From NCBI GenBank assembly GCA_905221605.1, contig CAJNDS010000574.1:5001-69000 (forward strand): a stretch of DNA of 64,000 nt. The letters run 5' to 3'. Both the position numbers and the translations under genes were made by a program. This document shows positions 1 to 12,200 of this stretch, piece after piece (position 1 is the first letter of the stretch; each line of letters begins with the position of its first letter). Under the pieces are notes generated by a model, which saw nothing but the letters and a program-made list of their open reading frames with translations, made no database searches and was not told where the DNA came from. This DNA comes from Symbiodinium natans. Lineage: Eukaryota > Sar > Dinophyceae > Suessiales > Symbiodiniaceae.

Positions 1-295
1 ACCCCCTGAATCCCATTGCCAGGGGGCACCGCAGGAGCTGGCCACCGCGACCTAAGGGTTTTCGTTCTAGGGGTTAAGGCTCAGGGGTTTAGGGTTCAGG
101 GTTTTTTCCTGTGGGTGCGGGGACACGTGTTTTTGTTTTTTTCTTGTTGGGGTGCGGGGCACCGCGCGCCAGGTCACTCACTCACCGGCCGGCCTCGAAA
201 AAATGCACCCACAGCAAAAAAGCACCCACAACAAAAAAAACACGGGTTCCGGGTCTAGGGCCGAGGGTCATGGGTTCAGGGCTAGGGTTTCAGGG

Positions 296-3200
296 GCCAG
301 AGATCTGTCGAGCTGCCCCCAGGTTGTGGCAGGCGACGATCAGGGCAAACATGGTGGCCTGGCTTCTAGGGTCTGGGGTTTAGGGCTTAGGGTTACAGGG
401 TTTCGGGTCGACTGTTCTCCCAGACTTCCCCGGGCTGAAACCACCTCCAGAAAATTCCCCCAAAAGCGCTTAGGCGAAACTCCCTGTCGCATCTTTCGAA
501 CTCCTCCCCCCCCCCCCGCAACCAGGACTCTAAGCCCTAAATAAACCTATCAACCCTATAAACCTGAACAAAAACCTCATATGAACTCTATGTAAACGCC
601 GTAAACCCTACAACCCCTATGACCCCCATCAACCCTGCAAGCCCATATCAATCCTCAATCCTCAGTCCTAAACCCGAAACCCGAGATCCTAAATCCCTAA
701 ATCCTGAACCCCAAACCCCAAGCCCCAAGCCCTAAACCCCAAACCCTAAACCCTACACCCTAAACCCTAAACCCTAAACCCTGTTTTTCCAGCCGGTGCC
801 TCGATCCCCCGCGGGCAGAGCTGTGAGAAGAGCCCTACCTGCGGCATCCAGAGCCACCTGGGTGGGCTTAGGAGATTTGCCAAGAATAAGGGGGTTTAGG
901 GTTGATAGTGTTTCGGGCTGCCAGAGAACCTGAAAGCCCTAAACTTTAAACCCTGCCCCTAAGCCCTAAACCCTGAAAACTAAACCCTAAACCCTTGGAC
1001 AAAACGAGGTTGCTTGCTCTGTGGATGGCTTTGAAGGATCCTGGGCTGGCTTCTGAACTGCACGCACTACGTTGACAAGGAGACAGTGTGGGGAGGGGTT
1101 GAACCGTTTTCACCTAAACCCTAAACCCTGAACCCTAAACCGTGAAGCCTGAACCCTAAAAAAGATCGAACCCTAGACCCTACAGTAATTGTTTGTTTGG
1201 CATGGGCCGCGTGCCTGCCAGGGTCCCGCAGTTCTCCTTTGTGGCCCCTGGGTTTAGGGTTTAGGTTTTAGGGTTTAGGGTTTAGGTTTTAGGGTTTAAA
1301 GGGTGGCGAAGCAGGGGTCCAAGCAAAGGGAAAGGCGTTTAATCGAAGAAACGGGGAGAATTCGGAGTGCAAGTCGGGTGTAACGACTCCTGCACAGGCT
1401 TGGGGCATCCTTCCGCAGGAATATACACCCTAAATTAACCCTAAACCCTAAACCCTAAACCCTGAACCTGAACCCTGAACCCTGAACCCTGAACCCTAAA
1501 CCGTTTCGGGACTTAGGGGGTTCCAGCACACCAATTCTGCACAGCCACTGGTACACGACCGGGCCGAACGACCTGACGAGGTGCCCAAGCCCTTTCAGGA
1601 ACTAAACCCTGAACCCTGAACCCTAATCCCTAAACCCTAAACCCTAAACCCTCAACCCTAAACCCTGAACCCTAAACCCTAAACCCTGTTCGAATTCTTC
1701 TTCAGGGGGTGGAACTGTTGCCTTAGGGCTTGCAGATCCAAAGAACAAAAGTAAACGCAGCGCGCAGACCCGAAACTCAAAACCCGAAACCCTGAACGCT
1801 AGAAACCCTTAACCCTAAGGCTTCCCAACAGGGTTTAGGGTTTGGGGTTTGGGGTTTGGGGTTTGGGGTTTAGGGTTTAGGGGCACGCATACAGCCCAGA
1901 GGAGATCAAGCGCGGGCCGGAAGGCTGATTGCCGAAAGCGAAGGCAATGTCCGGAATGCCTGGACTGCTCCACATATAGGATTTAGGGTTAGGGTTTAAG
2001 GATTAGGGATTAGGGATTAGGGATTAAGGATTGGGGATCAGGGTTTAGGGTTTACGGTTGAGGTTTCGGCTGAGGGTTTCGGGTTGAGGTTTTATGGGTT
2101 CTTATGGGTTCTTAGTCGGTGAGGAGGGGAGTCGGGCCTCTTATATGCCCCCCTATCTAAACCCTTCTTAAGGGCTTCTATAATGTGGGCAGCTCAAGAA
2201 ACTTGGGTCCCTTTTTGGGATCCCTGTTTAAAGGGTGCCGCCTTATGTTGTGTACCCAAAAACGGTACCCTGATTTAGGAAACTACTCATGTAGCTAATT
2301 CCTTTGGTAAGAACCAGTAAGTTCCGGGTCTTAGCCCTGGGCACCTCAATCTGGATTTTTTTTTGCTGCGGGGGCATCTTCCATTAAGCCGACGGGTTTA
2401 GGATTGTAAGCTTTAGGGTTTGAGACTTAAACCCTAAACGCCGAACCCCTTGAGCTCTCTGAATCCCTTGTGCCCTTGGAGCCCAAAACTTGCCGGTGGT
2501 TAGCCGGGAGTGGAAGAACGGAGCCTTAGGGTTTAGTGGGAGGGTGTCGCGTTCAGATCTGGAGAATAAGCCCTCATCATCCTGCAGAAACACCCCTGGA
2601 AGAACAAAACAACGAACAGGGTATGGGTAAAAGCCTCAGCATCTTGAAGGCGCCCCTGCCAAGGAACATGTTCTCTCGTGATCCGCGAGTAGCATAACAG
2701 CGGGCAGGCGGTACCCTTGCTCGTTGATCCCGGAGGGTATATTTCAGGATCCCTAAACCCTAAACCCTACGTAAACCCTAAACACTAAACCCTAAACCCT
2801 AAACCTTAAACCCTAAACCTACAACTTAACACATTGCGACATCAGAGAGCTACAGCTGAGGTCTGAGGGTTAGGGATCATAACGCTTTGTGTTCGGAGGG
2901 TATATTTCAGGATCCCTAAACCCTAAACCCTAAACCCTAAACCCTAAACCCTAAACCCTAAACCCTAAACCCTAAACCCTAAACCCTAAACCCTAGACCC
3001 TAAACCGCGAAGCTTCATCCAGGTGGCCAAAGGTCAGGTTGAGGCGGGAGAAGATAAGGCTGTCGGCGAGGTGTAGAACCTGGGATGATAAGAGGCCAGC
3101 TTTCAGCCACAGGGCTTGGTTTAGGGTTTAGGGTTTAGGGTTTAGGGTTTAGGGTTTAGGGTTTAGGGTTTAGGGTTTAGGGTTTAGGGTTTAGGGTTTT

Positions 3201-6200
3201 GGGTTTAGGGTTTAGGGTTTAGGGTTTAGGGTTTAGGGTTTAGGGTTTAGGGTTTGGGGTTTGGGGTTTAGGGTTTAGGGTTTAGGGTGTGGGGTTTAGG
3301 GTTTAGGGTTTAGGGTTCAGGGCCTCCGCCGCCCTCCTTGAGAAGGTCTGCTCTCTCTCACAAGGGTTTCGGGCTTAGGGTTTAGGGTTAGGGTTTAGGG
3401 TTTGGGGTTTAGGGTTTGGGGTGTGGGTGGCTTCTTGCCTGAAGCCCCAATCACCAGGCCTAGGGTTCAGGGGTTTAGGCTTTAGGCCTTGGGGTATAGG
3501 TTTAGGGTTTAAAGCCCTTAAGACCCAACTCTAGCGCCAAAGCTGTGCTGTCGAGGGGCCGAAAACGTGATGTTTGAGACGACCAACAGGGTTCGGTAGG
3601 AGAAGGACCTCGCAGAAAGCCAAAGCCCAGCAGACAAGCCTTGAACCCTAAACCCTAAACCCTACAGCAACAAGGGATTGAGAGGGTGAAGTATACGGTT
3701 TAGGGTTTAGGGCGTTTAGGGTGTTTGGGGTTTAGGGGTTTAGGGTGACGAGCGAAACCCCAAAAAGAACATGCGCACGCGCAATTGGGCAGAAGCGGCG
3801 AGAAGGCTTGAGGTTGAAGTCTGGGGATATAGCCCTAAACTCTACACCCTGGACCCATACTGAACTTGGAACCCCATCAAATTCTATAACTTTCGCTGTT
3901 TCTTAGGAATTATAGTACCCAAAACAAACATGATTCCCAAGTATCCGGAGGTTTAGGACTTCAGGGTTTAGGGTTCACTAAAACCCAAAAACCCAAAACC
4001 CAAAACCCAAAAACCAAAACCCTAAACCCTAAACCCTAAACCCTACACCCTAAACTCGGGGCAAGGGGCGAGCTGTAGTGGTTGTAGGTGTAGAGGCCCA
4101 GAAGAGTCGCCAAACTTCCGATGGACCCCAGGCAGGTGTTGTAGAACACCTGGAGCTGGTGGGTTTAGGGTTTAGGGTTTAGGGTTTAGGGTTTAGGGTT
4201 TAGGGTTTAGGGTTTAGGGTTTAGGTTGGGGTACAGGCTCCATATTCTTCTCATCCAAGCACTTCCCCCTTCTGGTCGGGGGCGGTGCCTTGAGTTGCAG
4301 GCATTGCCCCGCATGCCAAGGGGATACTGTTGGAGTTTGTGCAGCCAAAAGGGGATTAGCTGAACTTGCTTTTTCCCTTAGTCTTGCTGCCGGTGCGTGT
4401 GTGCGTGTTTGGTACGACCACCCCGCACCCCAAGCCCTGTCTCCGAGCCAATGCCCCCAGCTTAGTACCTTTGTGAGGGATCGCAAGGGGAAGAGTTTCT
4501 GTTCCTGTGAAGTGGGCTGTCTTGCCTAAGTGCCCAAATCCAACCCAAGCCGCCCGGCTTGGGGGGGCGGGCCCATGGAGGTTCGGGTGGCGTTTTTCCC
4601 AGCTCGGATTGAGGGGCTCGGAGCGTCGAACTCTTGCCGGATCTCCCCAATGACGCAAGCGGAGGGGGGAAGAGATGGCGGGAGGGAACGTTTCCGTTGG
4701 CCGGAGTGCACCCCAGGCCGTCCACTCACTCACTCTCATCCAAGCACTTAGATGATGAATGCCAAGCCCTCTGAGGCAGGGGGAGAGGCACTTGCTAGGG
4801 TTTCTGGACCCATGACTCGCCAAGGAATAGCAAGGGTACCCTTCTTGGTGTACAGAGGCTTATAAGGGAACCTAGAGCCTAAACCCTAAACCCTAAACCC
4901 TAAACCCTAAACCCTAAACCCTAAACCCTAAACCCTAAACCCTAAACCCTAAACCCTAAACCCTAAACCCTAAACCCTAAACCCTAAACCCTAAACCCTA
5001 AAAGGGAATAAGGACCCACTCCGGGTCCTGGGCTTAAGGTTCACGGGCGTTTTTGGTGAGGCTGGAGCTGGGCTGGAGGGCTGGAGCTGGGCTGGAGCTG
5101 GGCGGCTGGAGGGCTGGAGGGCTGGAGGGCTGGAGGGCTGGAGGGCTGGAGGGCTGGAGGGCTGGAGGGCTGGAGGGCTGGAGGGAGGGCTGGAGGGGGC
5201 TGGTGGAGGGCTGGAGGGCTGGAGGAGGCCTGGAGGAGGGCTGGAGGAGGGCCTGGAGGAGGGCTGGAGGAGGGCTGGAGGAGGGCTGGAGGAGGGCTGG
5301 AGGAGGGCTGGAGGGCTGGAGGGCTGGAGGGCTGGAGGGCTGGAGAAAGCAAAGGGTTGGTCAGGTTGAATAAGAAATGTTTTCAAGACTCTCGCCTCAA
5401 ATCTACCTTTCTTAATACATCTGCCTGGTTAAGAAATGTCCCAGACTCTGGTGGACCTTCGAACCTTTCTTATCATAAGTTTTGACCGTAATTCATAGGG
5501 TTTTTAGGGAACCCTAAACTCTAAACCCTAAACCCTAAACCCTAGACCCTAAACCCTAGACCCTAAACCCTAAAGCCTAAACCCTAAACCCTAAACCCTA
5601 AGCCCCTCCCCCCCCCTGGCCTTCGAGAAGTGCGGGCCTTCTGGATACTGCGTCGGGGTGTCGGTCAGGAAATAAAACGCAGGGCCAGCGACGGAGAGCT
5701 GCAGGGAGGTCTGCAGCCTCTTTTGGGTTTTGGGTTTAGGGTTTAGGGGAATCTTGCGGGTTAGGGTGTGGGGCTTTGGAGTTTCAGAGTTCAGGGTTGG
5801 GGCATAAGCTTTGGGGATTTTGGGGTTTCAGGGTTTAGGGCTGGGGAATTGAATTTCGGGTTCAGGGTTTAGGGTCTAGCGTGAACTAAAGGAAGTTGCT
5901 GATCCCAGTTACCTGAAACCCGAAACAACTCTAAACCCCAAACCCTAAACCCTAGACCCTAAACCCCAAACCCCAAACCCTAAACCCTAAGCCCTAAACC
6001 CGAAGCCGGTTCCACTTGGTGCCCATGGTGTTAGCAGGGGTTGCGGCTTGAGCGCTTCAGGGTGAAGCAGTCACGAAACACAAAGCGTTTAGGGTTTAGG
6101 GTTTAGGGTTTAGGGTTTAGGGTTTAGGGTTTAGGGTTTAGGGTTTAGGGTTTAGGGTTTAGGGTTTAGGGTTTAGGGCTTCGAAACCCCAACCCGACAG

Positions 6201-9200
6201 CCAAGTGTCAAGGTGAAGACGGCGAACTTGGCGATGATAGGGGAGAGCAAAATGAGAAATGAGCTGAGAACCTGAGCTGCAGGCTAGCTTCAACCGAGCT
6301 CCATCTCCAGAGCCCATAACAGCAAGAAGAGTGTAGGGTTTAGGGTTTAGGGATTAAATAGGGATTAGGGCAGGGTTAGGGTTGCCCTAATCCCTATTTA
6401 ATCCCTAAACCCTAAACCCTAAACCCTAAACCCTAAACCCTAAACCCTAAACCCTAAACCCTAAACCCTAAACCCTAAACCCTAAACCCTAAACCCTATG
6501 CCAAGAAAACGCAGAAGCTGAATCTAGGATGCAGCAGGGCGCCGCCAGAGCTGCGAGAACTGCTACGGCTGCCTCAGAGGAGGAATGTAGTCGGATGATC
6601 TTGTTCCTGGGGGGGGGGGGAGCAGCCCTAAACCCTAAACCCTAAACCCTAAACCCTAAACCCTAAACCCTAAACCCTAAACCCTACACCCCAACAATCA
6701 TCTGAACACTATGCCTCATGTTCTACTTGGGGTGGAGTGCTGTAGGTATTTGCATGGACCGGGATAAGGAAAAAGGCACATCCGCAGGTACGGTAGACAC
6801 AATGCGGTGAGGAAAAGGTGATGGAAACTGAGCAACTTAGCTTCCAGGGTTTATAGAAATTGTATAGGGTTTGGGTCCCAATAAGTTTTGAGCGAAAGTT
6901 TTGAGCGAAAGTTTGTTTTTAGATATTAGGTTTAGGGGTCTGGGAGGTCTGGGAGCCAATTTTGGGCTCCGGAAGCCAATTTTGGGCTTGGGGAGCAAAT
7001 TCCTTCAATTTGGGGTTTTGGGGCCAATTTTGGGCTTTGGAGTCCTGGGAGCCAATTTTGGCTCCGGAAGCCAATTTTGGGGTTGGGAAGCGAGTTTTTG
7101 GCTTTGGGGGCCAATTTGGGCCAATTTTGGGTTTTGGGGCCAGTTTGGGGTTGGGAGGCAAATTTGGGGGTGAATTGGGTCTTTGGGGGCCAATTTTGGG
7201 CTCTGAGCAAATTTTCGGCTTTGGGAAGCAAAATTCGGGCTCCGGAAGCCAATTTTGGGCTTGCGGAGCAAATTTCGGGCTTTGGGGGCCAATTTTGGGC
7301 ATTGGAAGCCAATTTGTGGTTTTGACCCGGGAAGGCACCACGGGAAGGTCCCAGAGGTTTGAGTAAATTGAACATTTGGCCTCCCGCTTTGGATTAACTT
7401 ATTTAAACTCTGTTTGTCAGCTGTTTAGACAAATTTTTGGAAAATTCAGAATGATACCACATACAATTTCTATTTATTTTGTCTTGAGGGTTTAGGGTTT
7501 AGGGTTTAGGGTTTAGGGTTTAGGGTTTAGGGTTTAGGGTTTAGGGTTTAGGGTTTAGGGTTTAGGGTTTGAGGCAACAGTACCTACATGCCAAACCCCA
7601 AGCCGAGTAACATCGGATGGGCCTGTCAGGGGAACACTAAACATTTCTAAATCCTTCAACCCCCCCACCCTAATTCCCCAAACCCTAAATCCCTAAACCT
7701 TTGACCCAAGCCCTGAACCCTACTTAGAAGCATCTGAGCTGCGTTCACTGCCGGCCGTGTCGTGAGTGCGGCCGACGTGCTGAGAGTCACGGAGGCGGCG
7801 GACATAACCAAGGCCAAAAAGAAGAGCTCCTGTGTTTTTGGGGCTGAGGGTTAAGGTTTTCGTGCATCATGGACCCAGGTACCCCACAAGAATCTGACTA
7901 GTCTGGATTTGGGGGGAGTGTGGAATCTGGGGCTTGGGAGTCTTTTGGTCCTGCCCAGGGGCGCGCGGGAGCTGCACTTGATCCGGGTCTATCGGGGATC
8001 AAGGATGTAGGATTTAAAGGTTAAGGGTCCAATCCCGAGACCAGAGGATCCCTTACATGGGGGTTTCCGAAAAATTAGGGACACCTGAGTTGGGTCCTTA
8101 GTACAGGGAATCCTACTAATTTGGGGACTCTATTAGGGGTGCCTTATTTTCATAATCCCCCATGTACCCCTTAAGATCCTAGGCCCAAAGTGGGATGAAA
8201 GACCGCGGCGGCGTTCAAGGTGTCGGTTGGGCTGATGAGGCTATATGCAAAGCCTTACCTGTCCATCCTTAAACCGAAGCCCTAAACCCTGAACCCAGCT
8301 TGTAACCACCCATGAACCTGCAAGCATGGTTGAGGTTGAAGGTTGCTAGGTCCTTGCCCAATATCTCCCCAAAACAACACAGACGGATTCAAAGCCCTGA
8401 GCTCTCACTGAGGTTCAGGCTGCAGGGTTTAGGGTTTAGAGTTTATGGATTGAAAAATGGGTTAGGGTTTGGGTTTAGGGTTTAGGGTTTAGGGTTTAGG
8501 GTTTAGGGTTTAGGGTTTAGGGTTTAGGGTTTAGGGTTTAGGGTTTAGGGTTTAGGGTTTAGGGTTTAGGGTTTAGGGTTTAGGGTTTAGGGCTTAGGGT
8601 TTCGTGACATGGAGCACACCTCGCCTTCTGCCTGAAGATGTTCGCGCGGGCAGCTTGAACTTCAGCAGCACCTGCTTGGCTCCTCTCTGAACTTTAGGAT
8701 TTAGGGTTTAGGGTTTAGGGTTTAGGGTTTAGTAGGGTTTAGGGTTTGGGATGTGGGGCTTCGGGTGCCGTAGTTCGGGCAGAAGGGTGGTGAAAGGGAG
8801 GAGCATAGGATCCCCATCATGGCAGCAAACAGCCCAGCCACTAGCGAGTAGCACGCACGGGGTTGTTTCCACTAAACCCTCTATCCTAAATTCTTGTCAT
8901 CGGACTCCTGATAGACGCAGGACCCCGAAACAGGGACCCTGAGCTAGACAAGAAAACGCGTGGCATGGCGGTTTAGGGTTTAGGGTTTAGGGTTTAGGGT
9001 TTAGGGTTTAGGGTTTAGGGTTTAGGGTTTAGGGTTTAGGGTTTAGGGTTTAGGGTTTAGGGCAGCAGTTACAAATTACAATCGAAGTTGCGCCAAGCTT
9101 CTTGGCCTTTTGGCTAGGTGTTCGGGACCCGGGGCCTCGTGTGAAAATCAAGATGCCACCAGGCGACTTTTCCGGTGCTCCTCCATTGTCCAGGCGGCGT

Positions 9201-12200
9201 AGAGCGCCGGGAGGCTACAGATGGCCACCAGGATATACGTGGCATGTGCTCCCAAATACCTCGAACTTGTGGCTTTTGGGGTGTTCAACTTGAGGGTCTT
9301 GGCGTCATACACAGACCGCGACTTGAACGTGTACTGCCTAACATGGGGCACCTAAACCCTAAACCCTAAACCCTAAACCCTAAACCCTAAACCCTAAACC
9401 CTAAACCCTAAACCCTAAACCCTAAACCCTAAACCCTAAACCCTAAACCCTAAACCCCTTCTACTGCAATCCTTATACCGGGGTTTCGGGGTGCAAGGGC
9501 TCCCGAAAACCTTAGACTTCCCGAAGCCCTAAACCCTGAACCCTAAACCCTAAACCCTAAACCCTAAACCCTAAACCCTAAACCCTAAACCCTAAACCCT
9601 AAACCCTAACCCTAAACCCTAAACCCTAAACCCTAAACCCGAAACCCACGGCAAAGGCACGTCAGCACAAAGCCCGAAGCCAGGGCCGCCAAGAAGGACC
9701 AGAAGGACATTCCCGCAAACACCTGAAAAAGGGGGGGGGGGGGTTTAGGGTTTAGGGTTTAGGGTTTAGGGTTTAGGGTTTAGGGTTTAGGGTTTAGGGT
9801 TTAGGGTTTAGGGTTTAGGGTTTAGGGTTTAGGGTTTAGGGTTTAGGGTTTAGGGTTTCGGGTCTAGGGTTTAGGGTTTAGGGTTTAGGGTTGTAAGCCA
9901 GCCTTCGGTTCAATTTAGGGTTTAGGGTTTAGGGTCTAGGGTTTAGGGTTTAGGGTTTAAGGTTGCTGCCTTCAAAAGAATGTAAGCTACTTGGAGGCTC
10001 GTGGGCAGTTGAAAGCAAGGGTAACTTGGTTGTTCAAGGTTCAGTGAGCTGCTACGAAACCTTGGGGGGTAGCTTTAGGGTTTTTAGGGTTTTGAAGGTT
10101 TTGGGTTTGGGGCTTTAGTAAGGTGTTTAGGGTGTTGTAGGGTTGGGGGTTGGGGCTCTTGGGTTGAGGCTTCGGGGGGAAACCCTAAACCCTAAACCCT
10201 AAACCCTACACCCTACACCCTAAATCCTAAACCCTAAACCCCTAAACCCTAAACCCTAAACCCTAAACCCTACTCTCGCAAGCAGGGCTGGGGGTACCCT
10301 AGGGTTTCGAGATAGGGGCCTGGGTGCCTGGGGGGTTTTTGTAGTATACGTATATGAAGTAGGGTATATATTTCTTGTACCCCCAAAAGGACACCAAGTA
10401 TATACACTCACCAATTAAAAAAGGAACCTTATATACACTCACCAATAACAGTAATATAAACCCTACTTCATATAGGGACCATACGCTTTTTGATGAATTC
10501 AGGTTGGGCGTCCTTGGTCGCGGTTCAGGGTTTGGGTATCGAATTTGTCCTAGGGCTTTAACGTGCGCAAGCTAAACATACTAAACCCCTTGCAGAGAAG
10601 CTGATTTTGTAACTACTTCTGTTACTCTTAACGGTACTTATAACCATGTTAGGGCACTTAAGGGGCTTATAAGTACAGTTAAAACTAGTTAACAAGTACC
10701 ATGAATATCCAAGTAGGGTTGCCCGTCAGGTGTCAAGGATGCAGGGCTAAGAAATGTTGGACCTTAGGGTCTTCGGAGAGACGCAGGTTTAGGGTTTAGG
10801 GTTTAGGGTTTAGGGTTTAGGGTTTAGGGTTTAGGGCTATAGGGATTAAGTAGGAGGGCAGGGGAAACATTCTCTTGTGCTCTTCGCCAACATCCGATTG
10901 AAAACCCTAAACCCTAAACCCTAAACCCCAAACCCTAAACCATAAACAACACCTATAGCTACAAATGAGCAGGTTTGGGGTTCCTAAGGTACGTGGCGGG
11001 ACCAAGCAACAAGGCCCGATCAGGGTCTGTGGGGTGGATCTTTGGTAGCAACCCCGAACAAAACCGCAATCTCTCCAAAATTCCCGAAAACGCTGTCTTA
11101 CTTTGTTACAGAGTCCATAAACAACCGACTAACGAAAACCCTAAACATCCCGAATCCACAGACCTTCTAACCCCTGAGCCCTAAGCTAAGCCCTAAACCC
11201 CAAGCCGCCTTGCAAGCCACAGGAAAGAACTAGCCCTAAACCCTAAACCCTAAACCCTAAACCCTAAACCCCAAACCCTAAACCCTAGGTCCCTGGAAGT
11301 TGCTTGCTGAGCGGCGAAAGTCAGCAGGTCTTGTCCGCGTTTGGGCTTCTCCTGCTAGGGTTTAGGGTTTAGGGTTTAGGGTTTAGGGTTTAGGGTTTAG
11401 GGTTTAGGGTTTAGGGTTTAGGGTTTAGGGTTTAGGGTTTAGGGTTTAGGTTTCAGGGCTTAGTGCTTAGGGTTTCGGCTTCAGGGTTTAGGGTGCAAGA
11501 CCCCAGGGCGTTTTAAACCTAAACCCTCAAGCCCATGTAACTTGATATTATTAAGAACAAATCCAAAAAAAGAAACTATTCGAAACTTTCCTCAAAACTT
11601 TGTTCGAAACTTTCCTCGAAACTTTCCCCGGACCTGAACCCTCAATAATTTCAACAAACCCTAAACCCTAAACCCTAAACCCTAAACCCTAACACTGGCC
11701 TGCATATGCCGTGAATACAGCGCCTCAGTGAGGAGGTCGTCGCTGCCTTGGTCCGTACGCTGTCAACTCGGGCTTAGGGTTTAGGGTTTAGGGTTTAGGG
11801 TTTAGGGTTTAGGGTTCAACGTTTAGGGCTTAGGGTTCAAAGTTCAGGGTTTAGGGTTTAGGGATTTCAGCCTCTGGAATTCCTCCCCGTCTTGCAAGCA
11901 GCTCAGACATCAAACAACAATGACGAATCATTGGTTATTATGTACCATGAACCTCCAAGTACAGGCTCCCTGCTACACTGGCACTGGCACCTGAAGAGGC
12001 CTATTCATCTGAAGCTTGTGTTAGGGTTTGGGGTTTAGGTTTTCGGGTTTAGGGTTTAGGGTTTACAGGGACTTGAGTTAGCCGTTGAAAAGGCTGAAGC
12101 CGTACACCTCCGAGGCTCCAAACCCCTGAGCGCCAATCGGCTCGAACCCCTTAAGCCCTTATCCCTACTTGGAGGTTCATGGTACTTAGTAAGCAAATTT

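Noticed and set aside
4991-5386. 131-codon Ser/Pro-rich frame resembling an extensin
   Set aside because: It is the GCTGGAGGG minisatellite inside an FBT intron; three frames are open.
6919-7375. Overlapping 134-147-codon frames on both strands
   Set aside because: Translations of the GCCAATTTTGGG minisatellite.
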